NCBI GenBank assembly: GCA_905183005.1
Contig: CAJJDO010000006.1
Span: forward strand, 294,035 to 358,034
Reading direction: 5' to 3'
DNA from: Paramecium pentaurelia
Lineage: Eukaryota; Ciliophora; Oligohymenophorea; Peniculida; Parameciidae
Length of the DNA stretch: 64,000 nucleotides
Under the pieces are notes generated by a model. That model did not search any database and was not told the DNA's origin. It saw only the letters and a list, made by a program, of their open reading frames with translations. How positions within the stretch are numbered: position 1 is the first letter of the stretch; every line of letters starts with the position of its first letter. Both the position numbers and the translations under genes were made by a program. Below are positions 50,718-62,262 of the stretch, one piece after another.

Positions 50718-53037
50718 TCAAACTTTATCTATTATTTTGCTAATTATTAGGGATTCTGATTGTTTGCTATCTTCAACTTATTAAAAATTATCACATGTTA
50801 TTGGTAGAGCAAATTTAATAATAGTGCCTTTTACTCCAGTTGTGCTTTTTTAATAATTAATAATTTCTAAGGGTTTTCGAGTATCATATGCCAAATATCT
50901 TAATAACTTTTAACTTGCTGCTAAACCAAATTTACATTCATTCAATCTATTTTTAAGCAATTCTTCATCTATACCTCCACCATTATCTTATATTTCTATT
51001 ATAATCTTATCTTAATCACTTTATGCTTTAATGACTATCATATTTTATTGTTTTAGATCCTATTTTGAATTTAAATATCTTTATTGAGTTTATGAATTTT
51101 CATAATTTTAGTATTGTTTAATATTTAAATTATGTTCAAAGTTTTCTATTGAATTGTTAATTATATTAATTAAAATTTATTTAAATTTTTATCTATCAGA
51201 TTAAATTATTACTTAAGTTTCATGATTTATCTCCTAAGTAATTATGATGTTGTGTTGATTTAAGAGAGGATTTTATTAAAAAATATCTTTGACAATATTA
51301 AAACTACTTAATATATTAAATTATTCAATATCTAATTTAGTATGACTAAATAATTCAAAGAAATTAAAATTGTTTTATTTCATAATTATTAAATCGAAAT
51401 TTAATTTTTCGATTTATTTAAATATTTCCTAAGATTGTTAGAAATATGCAATTTATAATTGTTACATGTTCAAAATCTAACTTTCATGAGGATTACTATG
51501 GGTTGAAGTGATTTTTTAATTTGTATTCTATTCAGAAGTTTGATTTGCAAAAGTCTATTAGGCATTAAAAAGGCCTCCGATATGTCTTTCTGATTTTCTT
51601 AATACAATATCATTAAATGATAAAGAATTAAAATTACTTGACTTGATACTATCAAATTCTCTTTAAATAAATTATGATATATACTTTAATTATAATTAAA
51701 TAGATTTTTTTATAAGACAAACTGATTTTAACATTTAACTTGAATGAAATGCCAATCGACTAATAAATCTATAAAATAAAGTTCTTTATTAATCTATAAT
51801 TTCACTTTTAATTAGCATATCAATATTTTTCATTTAAATAATAATTGACTATTATTTCAATTCATTAGATTTATCATCATCAATTAAAAATATGGATAAA
51901 TTTAAATTATAGATAATTTAATTAAGACATAATTAACATTGCAAGAATTATTTATTAGCAAACACTTATTAATCCATATTTAGAGGAGTAGCTTATAATC
52001 CAGAAAAATCTTGAGATTGATCTTTTTAAATTATGTATTTCCCATCATTCTAAGGTGATAGAATTGATTATTAATCATCTTAAACTTATTATTTATTAGT
52101 TTATTTATCTTTAAATTATTTCTATTTTTCAAAATTTTATTAATTTTGCCGATTTTCTTACAAATAATTCTTCTCTAACCATTAAAAAAATGTATTATTT
52201 TCTTATAATTCATATTATAATTAAACGGATGCATTCGAGGATTATCCAACAATTATTAAACTTTTCAAAAATTAATTTAAATTAGTTTTATTTTCTTATA
52301 AAAAATTCTTTAAAACAAAACTTTATTCTTTACTTTCCCAACTTCGATTAAATTTATTTTTGTTTATATCAATTTTACAAATCCAATCATCTGTTAGATA
52401 ATTAAATTATTCCCATATTGATTTGCTTGATTAATATTATTAAATAATTGTTTAACACTTTTTCAATTCTGCTTATGTGTTCCTTTAATCAGTATTAAAA
52501 TCTTATTATTTTGAATTAATAGGTTAAATTTCAATATTATCATATATTCCTAATAGAACTAATAAAATTATATTAAATATTATTAAGATTATTTGATACT
52601 GAAAGGTATTTGTTAAGAAATTGAATAATATTAAAACTAATATCAATATAACTTAAAAAGAAGTTCTAGCCTTCTAAAAATACCTCTTTTAATCTTTCAC
52701 AACTAATTTACTTGAATAGATTCCATTTAAAAAGCCAAACAAGAAATATATGAATTCACTTCTATATGTTCCAACCAGAGTTATTCTTTTAATTGCCAAA
52801 GCCCAATAAAAAAAAGGTGATATATCTCCTAAAGGTAATATTGAAAAGTTTACCTTTTTTCCATCCTAATTGTTGAGTAATAAAAATCCAAGAGAAAAAA
52901 GTGCCACATAAAATTAAAACAATATCCATTATAATCGAATCAGAGAGTTCATAGATGAAACATTCTGTAAGAGCAAGAAAAACAGAGATTAAAACATTTA
53001 AGCCCATTCCCAAATATTGCATGGCTTTATTTTCCAT
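50718..53037 (-). CDS. Membrane histidine kinase (two-component type), no receiver domain
   Basis: A 25-nt intron near 52829-52853 gives 764 residues from ATG 53035-53037 to TGA 50718-50720. The N-terminal 170 residues hold about six hydrophobic helices (LIGVLMENK region, DSIIMDIVLILCGTFFSWIF, VILILVLILFNFL). A long Gln/Asn-rich cytoplasmic linker follows. Near the C-terminus is a HATPase_c domain: N-box ILINIINNSIENF, G1 box IQDNGGGIDEE and a C-terminal segment KFGLAASQKLLRYLAYD. Where the phosphoacceptor H-box should lie, FISRLAFHSSQML keeps a His but not the ELRTP context. No Asp-receiver domain is attached. Ciliates are known to carry such kinases. An earlier start at 53228 overlapping the upstream gene is less likely. 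Confidence 0.8.
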
Positions 53038-53214
53038 AAGAACACCAATTAATGTATATATATAAATAATTAATATTATCAAATTTCTTATTCAAATCTT
53101 CAATATTTTGTCTTATAATTTAACAAGATATATAAATATCCTGGAGTAATTGTCAAACATCCTATCCATAATCCAAATTATTCAAATTCTGGTAAAACAA
53201 TTAAGTAATTCAAT

Positions 53215-54554
53215 TCAAATCCAACCATCTTTCAATATTATTTTAATAAATACATTTACTAAACACAATAATCCAGTAACCAATACTAATTCAGAAGCAG
53301 GGTATAGTTTCTCAATATAAGCTTATATTGCTATAGGATAAAAAGAATTGAGACCCACATCCCCATGGCAAAATTAACAAAAAGCAACATCCAGAATTCT
53401 AAATATTCGATGATAAATGCTTCTAAAATCAATGTGATCATTCCTATGCTTGTAAATATCTTAATATATCTGTCATAATCAGGTTATATTCCCTATTTAG
53501 CTTATGAATCTAATTTGATCGAAGCCCATAAACCAACTGCCACTCCAGAAATCTAATAAACAGTTCCATTGATTGCAACTTCAGCCTAAAATTTATAACT
53601 TAATCAAATACTTGTGTATAACCAAAAGGATACAATTCAAAAGATATAATAGTTGTTTACACCCAACCTAATTCAATAACTTTTAATAATTTAATAAATT
53701 TACAAATTCCTAAAGATAATAAATCAATTACTGATTCTTCTTTTGTTAACATTTTCACAGTAGATTTCCAAATTGTATCTTTTACTATATTCTTTATATA
53801 TATATTTATAGATATGATACATCTGAATTTGAAGCTGGATGAGGAGGTCTATTTCTGAAAAACATAAAAAAGAGAACTGCTCCAACTGTATTAAAGATGG
53901 CAATCATCAAATTCATTTCATTTATTTTTGTATTTACAATACTCTGTTCATCTGTTATATCAAAATAAAATGAAGAAAATCCATAAGCAAATGCCATTCC
54001 AATATATTAAAAAAAACTACCTAGACTAGTAGCCAACAATCTCTAATATATATAGAAAACCATTATTCAGAGAGAACTTAATTATTTACAATTTAATTAC
54101 AAACTGGAACTATTAATATCATAGCATCACTAATTCCAATTATAAATAAACCTATCATAGTCATTAAATATGATTATCCTCCAATCCATATTATCCATGC
54201 CCTTCAAATTATATTTTAAAACCATCATACCCTAGGGCACTTATGACTCCTATCAAATGCATACTAATATCCAATCTTACTAATAATGGCTTTATACAAA
54301 AAGGAGCCAAAACAAAAAAGGTGATATAATTCATATTTCCTATCCATTATAAATCTTATGGTGGTATTCCATAATATATTGCTGCTGATTCCCAAATTGG
54401 ACTGTAACTTACCAATTACATTACATTAGCCATTCTTAAACTATTTTAAATTGTAATACGCAATTATTGAATATGAGAATAAGACCAACCATTTTTAAAA
54501 GGAGGACTTAATCTAATTTGCATAAAATTCAACGATTACAACTCCTTTGGGCAT
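53215..54554 (-). pseudogene. FLVCR/SLC49-like major facilitator transporter, probably inactivated by two frameshifts
   Basis: Conceptual translation from ATG 54552-54554 gives KWLVLFSYSIIALRMAN, SYSPIWESAAIYYG, DLQWIGNMNYITFFVLAPF, ALGAWIIWIGGQSY and FRNRPPHPAS, the pattern of the FLVCR/DIRC2 (SLC49) branch, which exports haem, choline or related small molecules. Introns of 19 (54441-54459), 29, 29 and 26 nt splice cleanly. Two single-base frame changes remain: near 54040-54052, between SEQWFS and RLLATSLGSFF, and at a G4 run near 53361-53365, between LLFVNFAM and GLNSFYPIAIQAY. A 35-nt intron could bypass the first but would delete the conserved QWF. Assembly indels are an alternative. The gene ends 178 bp before the histidine kinase start. 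Confidence 0.62.
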
Positions 54555-55033
54555 TTTTATCCTATTCAAATTAATACGCTTAATGAAATTGAATAACAAA
54601 ATATATTTTAGAATTGTAAATTAAGTTAAATATTATTTTATAATTAAAATTTTAAGATAACATTATAAATAATAATCTAATTAAAATATTTATTTACACT
54701 TAAGTTTTATATTAGTTGATTGATAAATTTTAATATGCTAGTATATTAGTTTGAATTTAATTTATATGATATTTGATAATAATCTATTTTAATTAAATTT
54801 ATTAAACATTTTAAATCCAATTCATTGTCATCAAAAACATATTTCTTTTTATATTATTGGAAGTAAACCTATAAAAATATTGTATAGAATTATTTGAATT
54901 CCAATAAATACGTAATACCAATTAGGGCTGAGATTAAATTTTAATTATATAGAAAAATTCTTTTAATGAAAAACTTATTGTATAAATTAAGTGTGTGTTT
55001 AATTAATAAAATTCTCAATAAGTTAAGTTATTC
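54555..55033. other. Non-coding spacer
   Basis: 479 bp with no convincing frame on either strand; simple AT-rich sequence upstream of the transporter gene and downstream of a small membrane-protein gene. Confidence 0.5.
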
Positions 55034-55424
55034 TCAATATCCATTATATTGAAATAAATGTGTTACATTTTTATTTAAATCAAATTACACGCTAAGATTT
55101 TTTTTATTGAGTTTTCTAACATCATTCATAACAAGAGATGGCTTAGTATTAAAGATTGTATTATGAAAAGTATTTTTTAGAAGTTCCTTATCTGTACTAT
55201 CAAATGTATTCATCATTTCCTAATATGAAAATGCAAACTTTCTCCAAACTCTATCCTATATTAATACATCAGATTATTACTTTGATTGGCTCTCTCTTAT
55301 TATTGCTATTTTTTACAATAAAATAAAGGACAAACAACAATATCATAGACATTAAGAAATATTTAGGTTCAAAGAAACTTGAATTATTATTGTGGTAACT
55401 TCTATAATTGTCATGAGTTTCCAT
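55034..55424 (-). CDS. Small single-pass membrane protein, 121 aa
   Basis: One 25-nt intron joins two exons from ATG 55422-55424 to TGA 55034-55036. An Asn/His/Ser-rich lead (about 24 residues) is followed by one membrane helix (FLMSMILLFVLYFIV) and a charged tail beginning KNSNNKREPIKDRVWRKF. The shape resembles a tail- or signal-anchored regulator, but no family is recognised. It is divergent from the Q/N-rich gene with 42 bp between start codons. Confidence 0.68.
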
Positions 55425-55466
55425 TTATTTATTAATTTAATCAATTTTTTATATTTTGAATTATAA

Positions 55467-56680
55467 ATGAGTGAAGAAGACAGTTAAGAATTGGAGAGTG
55501 AATAAGAGGAAGAAGAAGAAGAACAAGAAGAAGTAGAAGAATAAGAATAACAACCACCTAAGGATGAATTTAATGAATTTAGAAAGTATAATGCTTTTTC
55601 AACATATGCATAATTAGAAAGAGGTTAATAATAATAATATAATAATCATAATCCTTTAGAATATTATTATTAAAATAATATTCCAATCCCTTACTAACCA
55701 TAAGTTAACGATTATGATAGACTATAGAGGCATCAAAATTAAATAGATAATGCTAACTTTGCACTTAAAATGTTATAAAATCCAAAAATACCTATGTAAA
55801 GTTTTTATGACAATTATCCTCCGTCATAACAATAATATAATACTCATTTTTATCAATAAGAAAATTTTCATCATTAACAAAATAATTATTAAATGCCTCC
55901 TCCTCCTCCACCATAATATTAAAGGAAAAGATCATATGATGAAAATATTCCAAATCCATATCAATAATAATAAAACGATTAGAGAAGAAGAAATTCATTT
56001 AAGGAATAAAATGTCATTCCAAATTCACATATGCCTTAATATCCAATTAAATATTAATAATAATAATATAGTCCATCTCCAAATCTATATGTACCTTAAC
56101 AGTAATAAGTATTTTAATAGCCAAATCAATATCATTATTAATAACCAATTTAAGATGAATATGATTATTATTAATCATAGAATTACCCAAAATAATACGA
56201 AGATAATGTTAATAATAATTATTAACATTAGTAAAGACCTTCTAGACCTCCAATACCTAAATAGAATGGTCAGAAGGAAGAAAATAAACTAATTTTATTT
56301 AAAAATGATGATTAATAAATTGATTAAGAATACTTAGAATTTATTCATTTTAAAGAGGCAGCAAAAAAATAACAAAAAATAATTGATGAAAATGAATATT
56401 AAGATTTCATAGAATTTAAAAAATCAAAATTATAATAACAAACAAATAATGTTGGATAAATAAATCAGCAAAAATAAATAAAAGAATTATATAAGAGAAC
56501 AAATTAAAGTTTACTATTTAAATAATTTTAGTTTCAAATGAAGATTAACTGAGGCCTAAATTCAATGAAACTAAATTTGAAAGAAAACCCGGTGAAAATT
56601 ATAAATAGAAATATGTTGCTCCATAATTGGATGCTATTATGGAGATTCAAAAGGCTATGTAAATTTTAATGAAGAAATGA
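55467..56680 (+). CDS. Acidic, Gln/Asn/Tyr-rich low-complexity protein, 396 aa
   Basis: One 23-nt intron (near 56511-56533) gives 396 residues. The first 35 residues are highly acidic (EEEEEEQEEVEEQEQQ). A 200-residue middle is dominated by Gln, Asn, Tyr and Pro, with a hexaproline (MPPPPPPQYQRK), much like prion-like domains. The C-terminal third is more ordered and charged (FIHFKEAAKKQQKIIDENEY; KFNETKFERKPGENYK). Most glutamines use TAA or TAG, so the tract is invisible under the standard code. It may take part in RNA granules or a scaffold, an inference from composition only. Confidence 0.8.
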
Positions 56681-56889
56681 ATATAATTTACTTGAAATTA
56701 CCATATTATAATCTCAAATATAACCTTTTTTGAATAGTATATAAATTTAGTTCTGTATTATTAATCCGATTTTTAAGTTTCCTTTCCAGTAAAATTAAGT
56801 TTAAGTCTATCAAATTAATTGAATTTAATATCATAATCATATAAATAATTTGATAAAGATTTCAGAATCCAATAAGATTTACAAGATAA

Positions 56890-58287
56890 TCATATCAAAT
56901 TCATTTTAAATTAAATAGATACATCTTGTTTATAAATATAATAGATAAGTTATTTAATAGATATTGAAGGTGATGATTAATTTTACTATTCTAGTAAGCC
57001 ACTCCGTTAATATACTCTAGTAGTTGATTTCATTCCATTGAATGCTGATTTAGGCCCAACTGTGTAGCTTCTCATACCTTACATGCGTAACCAATCTCCT
57101 ACATACATATCAGTAGGAACTGTAATATTCTTAGCAATAACATCAGCTCCATCACATCTCATACCAAAGACTGAGACATTAGATTAGTTTGAAATTTAAG
57201 AATTTTAAGATTCATTAGAATTAAGAACACTATAAAATTGATCTTTTGAATTTTCAAATGATATTCCATCCATAAGTAAACAATTAAAAAATGATACAAA
57301 GATTCATTAACATGATAACATAATCTACCATGCTTAATTCTTTTAGTCAAAATTCTAAACACAAAAGTGAACATGAATTAGCACGAAAATATCTTCCTGT
57401 TTCAGCAATTACTTCATATCCTAAAGGATAATTTTGTGTTTTTTTAATGCCTTAATTGCATATCCATGAATACTTCCAGTAGGAAATCCACCTCCTAAAT
57501 CTAATAATTCCATCTTATGTCCATACAATCTTCCAATTCTCATAAAATATTAAGCCAAATCAATACCCTAAATATATTAAAATAAAATACTTTTCCAAAA
57601 GAGGATGATCCTTATACAGCACAACCACAATGAAAATGAATACCATGTAATTAAATTTTCATTTTTTTGAATTTACTTAAATCTTTTATGAGCAGGATCT
57701 ATATATAGCATGTCATCTCCAAATTTACCAGAAAAAAGAGTAGCTTTTTATTCTGGGTTCTCTTCAACAATAGATATTCTCCATAATATCTTTATCTATG
57801 GTGCTATCTTTTGGATCTTGATTAGTTCCTCAATACTATCAGCACTTATTATTAAAACTCCTTTATTTTTTGCAAAGTATATGTCTTTTTCCTCTTTAAC
57901 TGGATTACTATAAACAAGCTTCGAATCAGGAACTCCATATTTAATTACCATTTAGATTTCCTGAAAAGATAATATCTATACGTTACTCCTTTTGATGCAC
58001 AATCAAAAGTTCCATATAGTCCATTTATGATATCTTATAATAAAGGTTCAATAGGATTGCTCTTAATTGCTTAATAAGGTGTGATCCAAGGAAGAGGTAA
58101 TTTCCATTAATTTATCTTATTTTTAAGTTCATTCGTATTGTAAATCAAAAAGGAATTACCATATGGATCAATTCTAGTATAATTGAGTAATTCTTTCTAT
58201 TATAATATGGTGAGCTATCTATTATCACAACCTAAGATAAGTTAAATTTGATAAGCTTACCTCTTAAGAAGTATTATCAAAAAGCAT
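56890..58287 (-). pseudogene. Ornithine decarboxylase pseudogene
   Basis: Pieces of a complete PLP-dependent ornithine decarboxylase are present in order: TPYQAIKSNP, with the PLP Lys; GTFDCASKGV; GVPDSKLVYSNPVKE; HGIHFHCGCAV; LLDLGGGFPTGS; YEVIAETGRYFR; FGMRCDGADVI, with the catalytic Cys; and MYVGDWLRMQGMRSYTVG. They lie in different frames. At least four frame changes occur, near 57694-57710, 57436-57448 (A/T run), 57367-57378 and 57281-57295 (A/T run), and the N-terminal exon junction cannot be placed in frame. Introns of about 23 nt (near 57575 and 57967) are still recognisable. The enzyme makes putrescine, the first step of polyamine synthesis, so an intact copy should exist elsewhere. 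Recurrent assembly errors in homopolymers are the main alternative. Confidence 0.8.
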
Positions 58288-58525
58288 ATTTGCTAGTTTA
58301 ATTAAATGACCTGATAATCTATGGTAGTTGTTTAGCGTGTGGAGAACAAAAGATGTTTTATTTAAAAAAATGATGGCATTTTATGATAAGTTGGATTTAA
58401 TTCTAAAGTATTACAAAATATTTATGTAATATAATAATAAAATGATTCCAAAATAACCTTTAATATTTATTATTATATTTATATTTATTTTTATTTTTAG
58501 TCCATCTTTACATAAATATCAATTG

Positions 58526-59778
58526 TCATTTAAAATTATACAAATCCAAAAAATTAAATTACTCTTTCCCTTTCTCGTTCTCCCATTTTTTATTCATTTT
58601 CTTATTTTAAGGGATCTCAATCATTTTCTGACACCATTCATTTATTTTAGAATCACACAAATATCCAGTTACTCCATTCTAAATTAATTCCTATTAATTT
58701 CTAATCAAATAAATACTTTTGGACCTCCAGAATTACATGCAATCACAGGAATTTCATTATACATAGCTTCTAATGAAACTATGCCAAAATGTTCTCTTTC
58801 TGGTATATATTACGGCTAATGCATTTGACATAAACCATGTTCTTTCAGAATTTGAAATGTTTTTTTTAAAAGTAAAATATTCAGTAATATTTTATCTTTA
58901 AGAATTCTAATTTAATTTATCAAAGGTTACGCATTTTCTTCAACCCTCTATTCATATCCTCGTGCTACTACTAATCTTATATTTTGAATATTTTCATCCT
59001 AATTCAATGATTATCTAAAAAAAAAAGCAAAAACATGAATAGCTAAAGCAATATTCTTCTTTCTTTCATATCTATTTAAAGATATGAAATAGCTATTTCT
59101 AATTAATGTACTATCATGTCTATTTAAATAAGGAGATGATTCAAATTTAGAGAATGATATTGCTGAATACAATACTTATGGTTATTTTCCATATTTATTA
59201 TTAAAAGGGAATGCTTATATAACTATTTCTCATGTAAGTTTACTTTTTACTAATACTAAATTAGCAAATAGCATGCTAATTTATTCAATGAATCCTAGAA
59301 AAATCTATAAATTTTTTTAATAAATGATTTTCTCTCTAAAAATAATAATTTATAGGAAAATGACAATAAAATATAGATCTTTTTCTTAATAACCAAAACA
59401 AAGGAAGAAAGATAGATACTTAATCAATAATGATAGCATCCCAAGAACGACTAAAAAATATTTACACAAAGTTGCTAATATCATTCTTAATAGGCACATA
59501 TTGCTGTAAAATTTCCTTTTCATAACTTAAATCATTACCAAAAAAATTAGCTGGTATAATATAACATCCTACTTTTTCATTTTTATCCATTTGTTTCTGT
59601 AAATGAATGATGAAGATCATGATGTGGAGTATAGATTTTAACATAATGGTTTTTCTGCAATGCTAATACAAGATTTACAACTAATTATTCTGCTCCTCCA
59701 ATCCCCAAATCTTTATGTTGTTTATCTAAATATATCAGGATGTAAAAATGCTCTCTTCAATCGATTCTGCTATTACAT
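58526..59778 (-). pseudogene. ALG2 alpha-1,3/1,6-mannosyltransferase pseudogene
   Basis: The family signature is clear: FLHPD + LGIGGAEQLVV at the N-terminus, WDAIIIDQVS, FYCHFP, LNRYERKKNIALAI, EREHFGIVSLEAMY and IACNSGGP with the GT4 catalytic Glu. ALG2 adds the second and third mannoses to the dolichol-linked N-glycan precursor on the cytosolic ER face. Lesions: a 25-nt intron (59711-59735) inside HPD/LGIGG has an AT instead of GT donor; frame changes occur near 59571-59592, 59303-59312 and 58800-58812; an in-frame TGA lies at 59230-59232 after KSKLT. A second intron near the 3' end, with normal GT..AG, splices exactly in GGPK/ELIQNGV. The gene is adjacent to the ornithine decarboxylase pseudogene. 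Confidence 0.83.
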
Positions 59779-59855
59779 ATATTTGTTAATTATATAAACC
59801 TCAGTATAAATGAATATAAGAAATAATTAGATAATGATGTGTCATTCCAAAAATT

Positions 59856-60692
59856 ATGTTTTTACTAAATTGTTTAAAAAAGATTATAACTCCTATACCG
59901 AATTGTCCACACTATTAAAGAAATTGCGATAAGAAAGCTCCTTGTTGTGGTAAGTTTTACCCTTGTAGGCTTTGTCATGATGCTAATTATTAAGGGCCAA
60001 ATTCTAATGGATGCAAAACAGAAATCATGGATCGATATAATGTTACAACAATCAGATGTCGAAAATGTTTATGTGAACAACCACCAACTAATAAGTGTAT
60101 ATAATGTGGAATACAATTTGCTAAATATTTTTGTTCTATTTGTAAATTATATGATGATGATCCTAATAAAGATGTGTATCATTGTGATTAATGTAAGATG
60201 TGCAGAAGAGTAATTATTATTATTATTCTAGGGAGTTAAAGAACAAAATTTTCATTGTAATGTATGTGGTATCTGCTTATCCAAATCAATATAAAATTCA
60301 CATAAATGTTTAAATCAAGTAGTCGATAACGATTGTCCTATTTGTTTACAAAATCTAAAGGTTTCTACAAATTATATAATGTAATTACCTAATTGTGCAC
60401 ACTTTATTCATTCAAAATGCTTCAACCAATTAATTTAATCCAATTAAAGAAATTGTCCACTTTGTAGTATTCCTATTGCTGTAATTATTTCATATATTAA
60501 AAGAAAATGACTATAAATGAAATTGAATAATATGATAAATTAGCCGAGGATGTAAAATAATTATTACCTGCTCAAATCTAAAATTAGAAAGTTTCAATCA
60601 AATGTTTGGATTGTAGATAAATTTCAAGGGATATTTCTTCTAATTACTATTTAAAATGTAGCCATTGTGGTTCATACAATACAAAATAATGA
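59856..60692 (+). CDS. PIRH2/RCHY1-like RING E3 ubiquitin ligase with CHY and CTCHY zinc fingers
   Basis: Introns of 22 and 23 nt give 263 residues, close to human RCHY1 (261). The order is: CHY zinc finger (CPHYQRNCDKKAPCCGKFYP; CRLCHDAN; CRKCLCEQ; CIQCG), CTCHY finger (YFCSICKLYDDDPNKDVYHC, then CDQCKMCRR), RING-H2 (CPICLQNL, CAHFIHSKCF, CPLCS), and a C-terminal rubredoxin-like knuckle (IKCLDC..., KCSHCGSYNT). All zinc ligands are visible. RCHY1 binds E2 enzymes and ubiquitinates substrates such as p53 in animals; the ciliate substrates are unknown. The ATG at 59856 is chosen because it is in frame just before the first Cys cluster. Confidence 0.93.
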
Positions 60693-60918
60693 ACTATTAA
60701 TTAAGCTTATTTTTATTATTTGAAATACTATCTATTTCATTTTTATTTATTCTCATTAATTAATATATATAATATCTCTCTATCTTCAATACTTTAAGAT
60801 ATCAAATCTCAAATCATTTCTAAATTGAAATTGAATCTTTAATTTGATACTCATGTATAGAAATTAAAATAGTTTAATTCTTAAATAAAAAAAATATATT
60901 ATTAAAATGACTTTGAAT

Positions 60919-62228
60919 TCAAAATTTTTTAAACATATTCTAATTTTAACTTAAAGGTTTTAATTACAATTAAGAATTAGGTTTAGTTAATTCTTAGGTT
61001 CTTCCAAAAGTTGGAGGTCGGAATATATTGTTTTCAATTTTTGTAGGATTTGATGATTATTTCACTTATTATGTTTTTTATGTCGATTATGGTGATCTTA
61101 TTCTAAATTGATTACTAGGTTAGGGTGGAGATAATAATTGCTATTATTGATTTGTTGCTTTTGAAGGAGGTTATGGAGTTTTTTATGAAGTAATTGATTA
61201 TCTTGTCTAAGAAGATTTCAATTATTATTATTATTATAATGGATTTTCATCATTCAATTAAAATACCCTTCCATATGTTGGATTAGATGTATTTTGTTGT
61301 TATTAATTTGAATGTTGAATTTTTTATTATTGCAAATAGTTTTATTGAGTTTATTACTATTATTATTATTAAGATACGGGTAATTGTTAATTTTATTTCT
61401 TTTCTTGGATAGTTTTTGGTTTATTTACTACATTTTAACATATAGAAATATGTTTATCAGCCTTACTTGGATCAAATTTTCTTTTACAGTAAGGACATTA
61501 AATATAATTGCTATTTGAAGATACAGGAGGAGGTCCCAATTATTTAATATCACCTCCTTCCTCTTATATTTTTTTAAGTTGTCTGTTATATTTTACAGTA
61601 TTAATAAATTCTTCATGATATTTCCTCCATCCAGTTTTAGGAGCCTTTTAAACTTCAACAATATGTTCTTTTTTTTCAAAATATTATTTGCCTTTGCAAA
61701 CTTTCATATGTTTTTTTATTCTGTCTTATGCAAATCTTCTCTCACATTTTTCACATGTAATTAAATCTAGTTCATCTTCTTAATTTTATTGATCTTCATC
61801 AGAATAATTATTTTAATTTTATATTGATTATTTTTATTACTGTTAAGGTTATTATTTGGGCATTTATTTTGGTTATTCATTAAGGTTTTAATTTTTATGG
61901 TCATCTTTTTTAAAATTCTCAAACACTGAGCTCATATAAATAGTTTATAAGGCTTAAGATGGATTTGGTATTTATATTAAATCATCATAAATTTAAGGTT
62001 TCATACCTTAATTTTTACAATTCTACACATGTTGTTTCAAATCTTATACATTATTACAATCTTAAAAACATTTATAGCCTAAAAATGGTTTAAAAAGATT
62101 TACATTTCAAACTTTTATCATTAAAATTAACAGAAGTTTTTGAAAAACTTTATTATTTTTAAACTTACTTAGATTATTATTTTTGATTTTATTATGGAGT
62201 TTCAAAGATTTAATTTTATTCTTGTTAA

Positions 62229-62262
<34 letters not shown>

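Noticed and set aside
57710..57913. Plus-strand 67-codon frame across the ODC relic
   Set aside because: Antisense to recognisable ODC sequence on the minus strand; no homology seen in the plus reading.
59711..59735. Retained internal eliminated sequence (TA-bounded) in ALG2
   Set aside because: Too short for known Paramecium IESs (minimum about 26 bp), and removal as a 25-nt intron restores the protein better than TA-to-TA excision.
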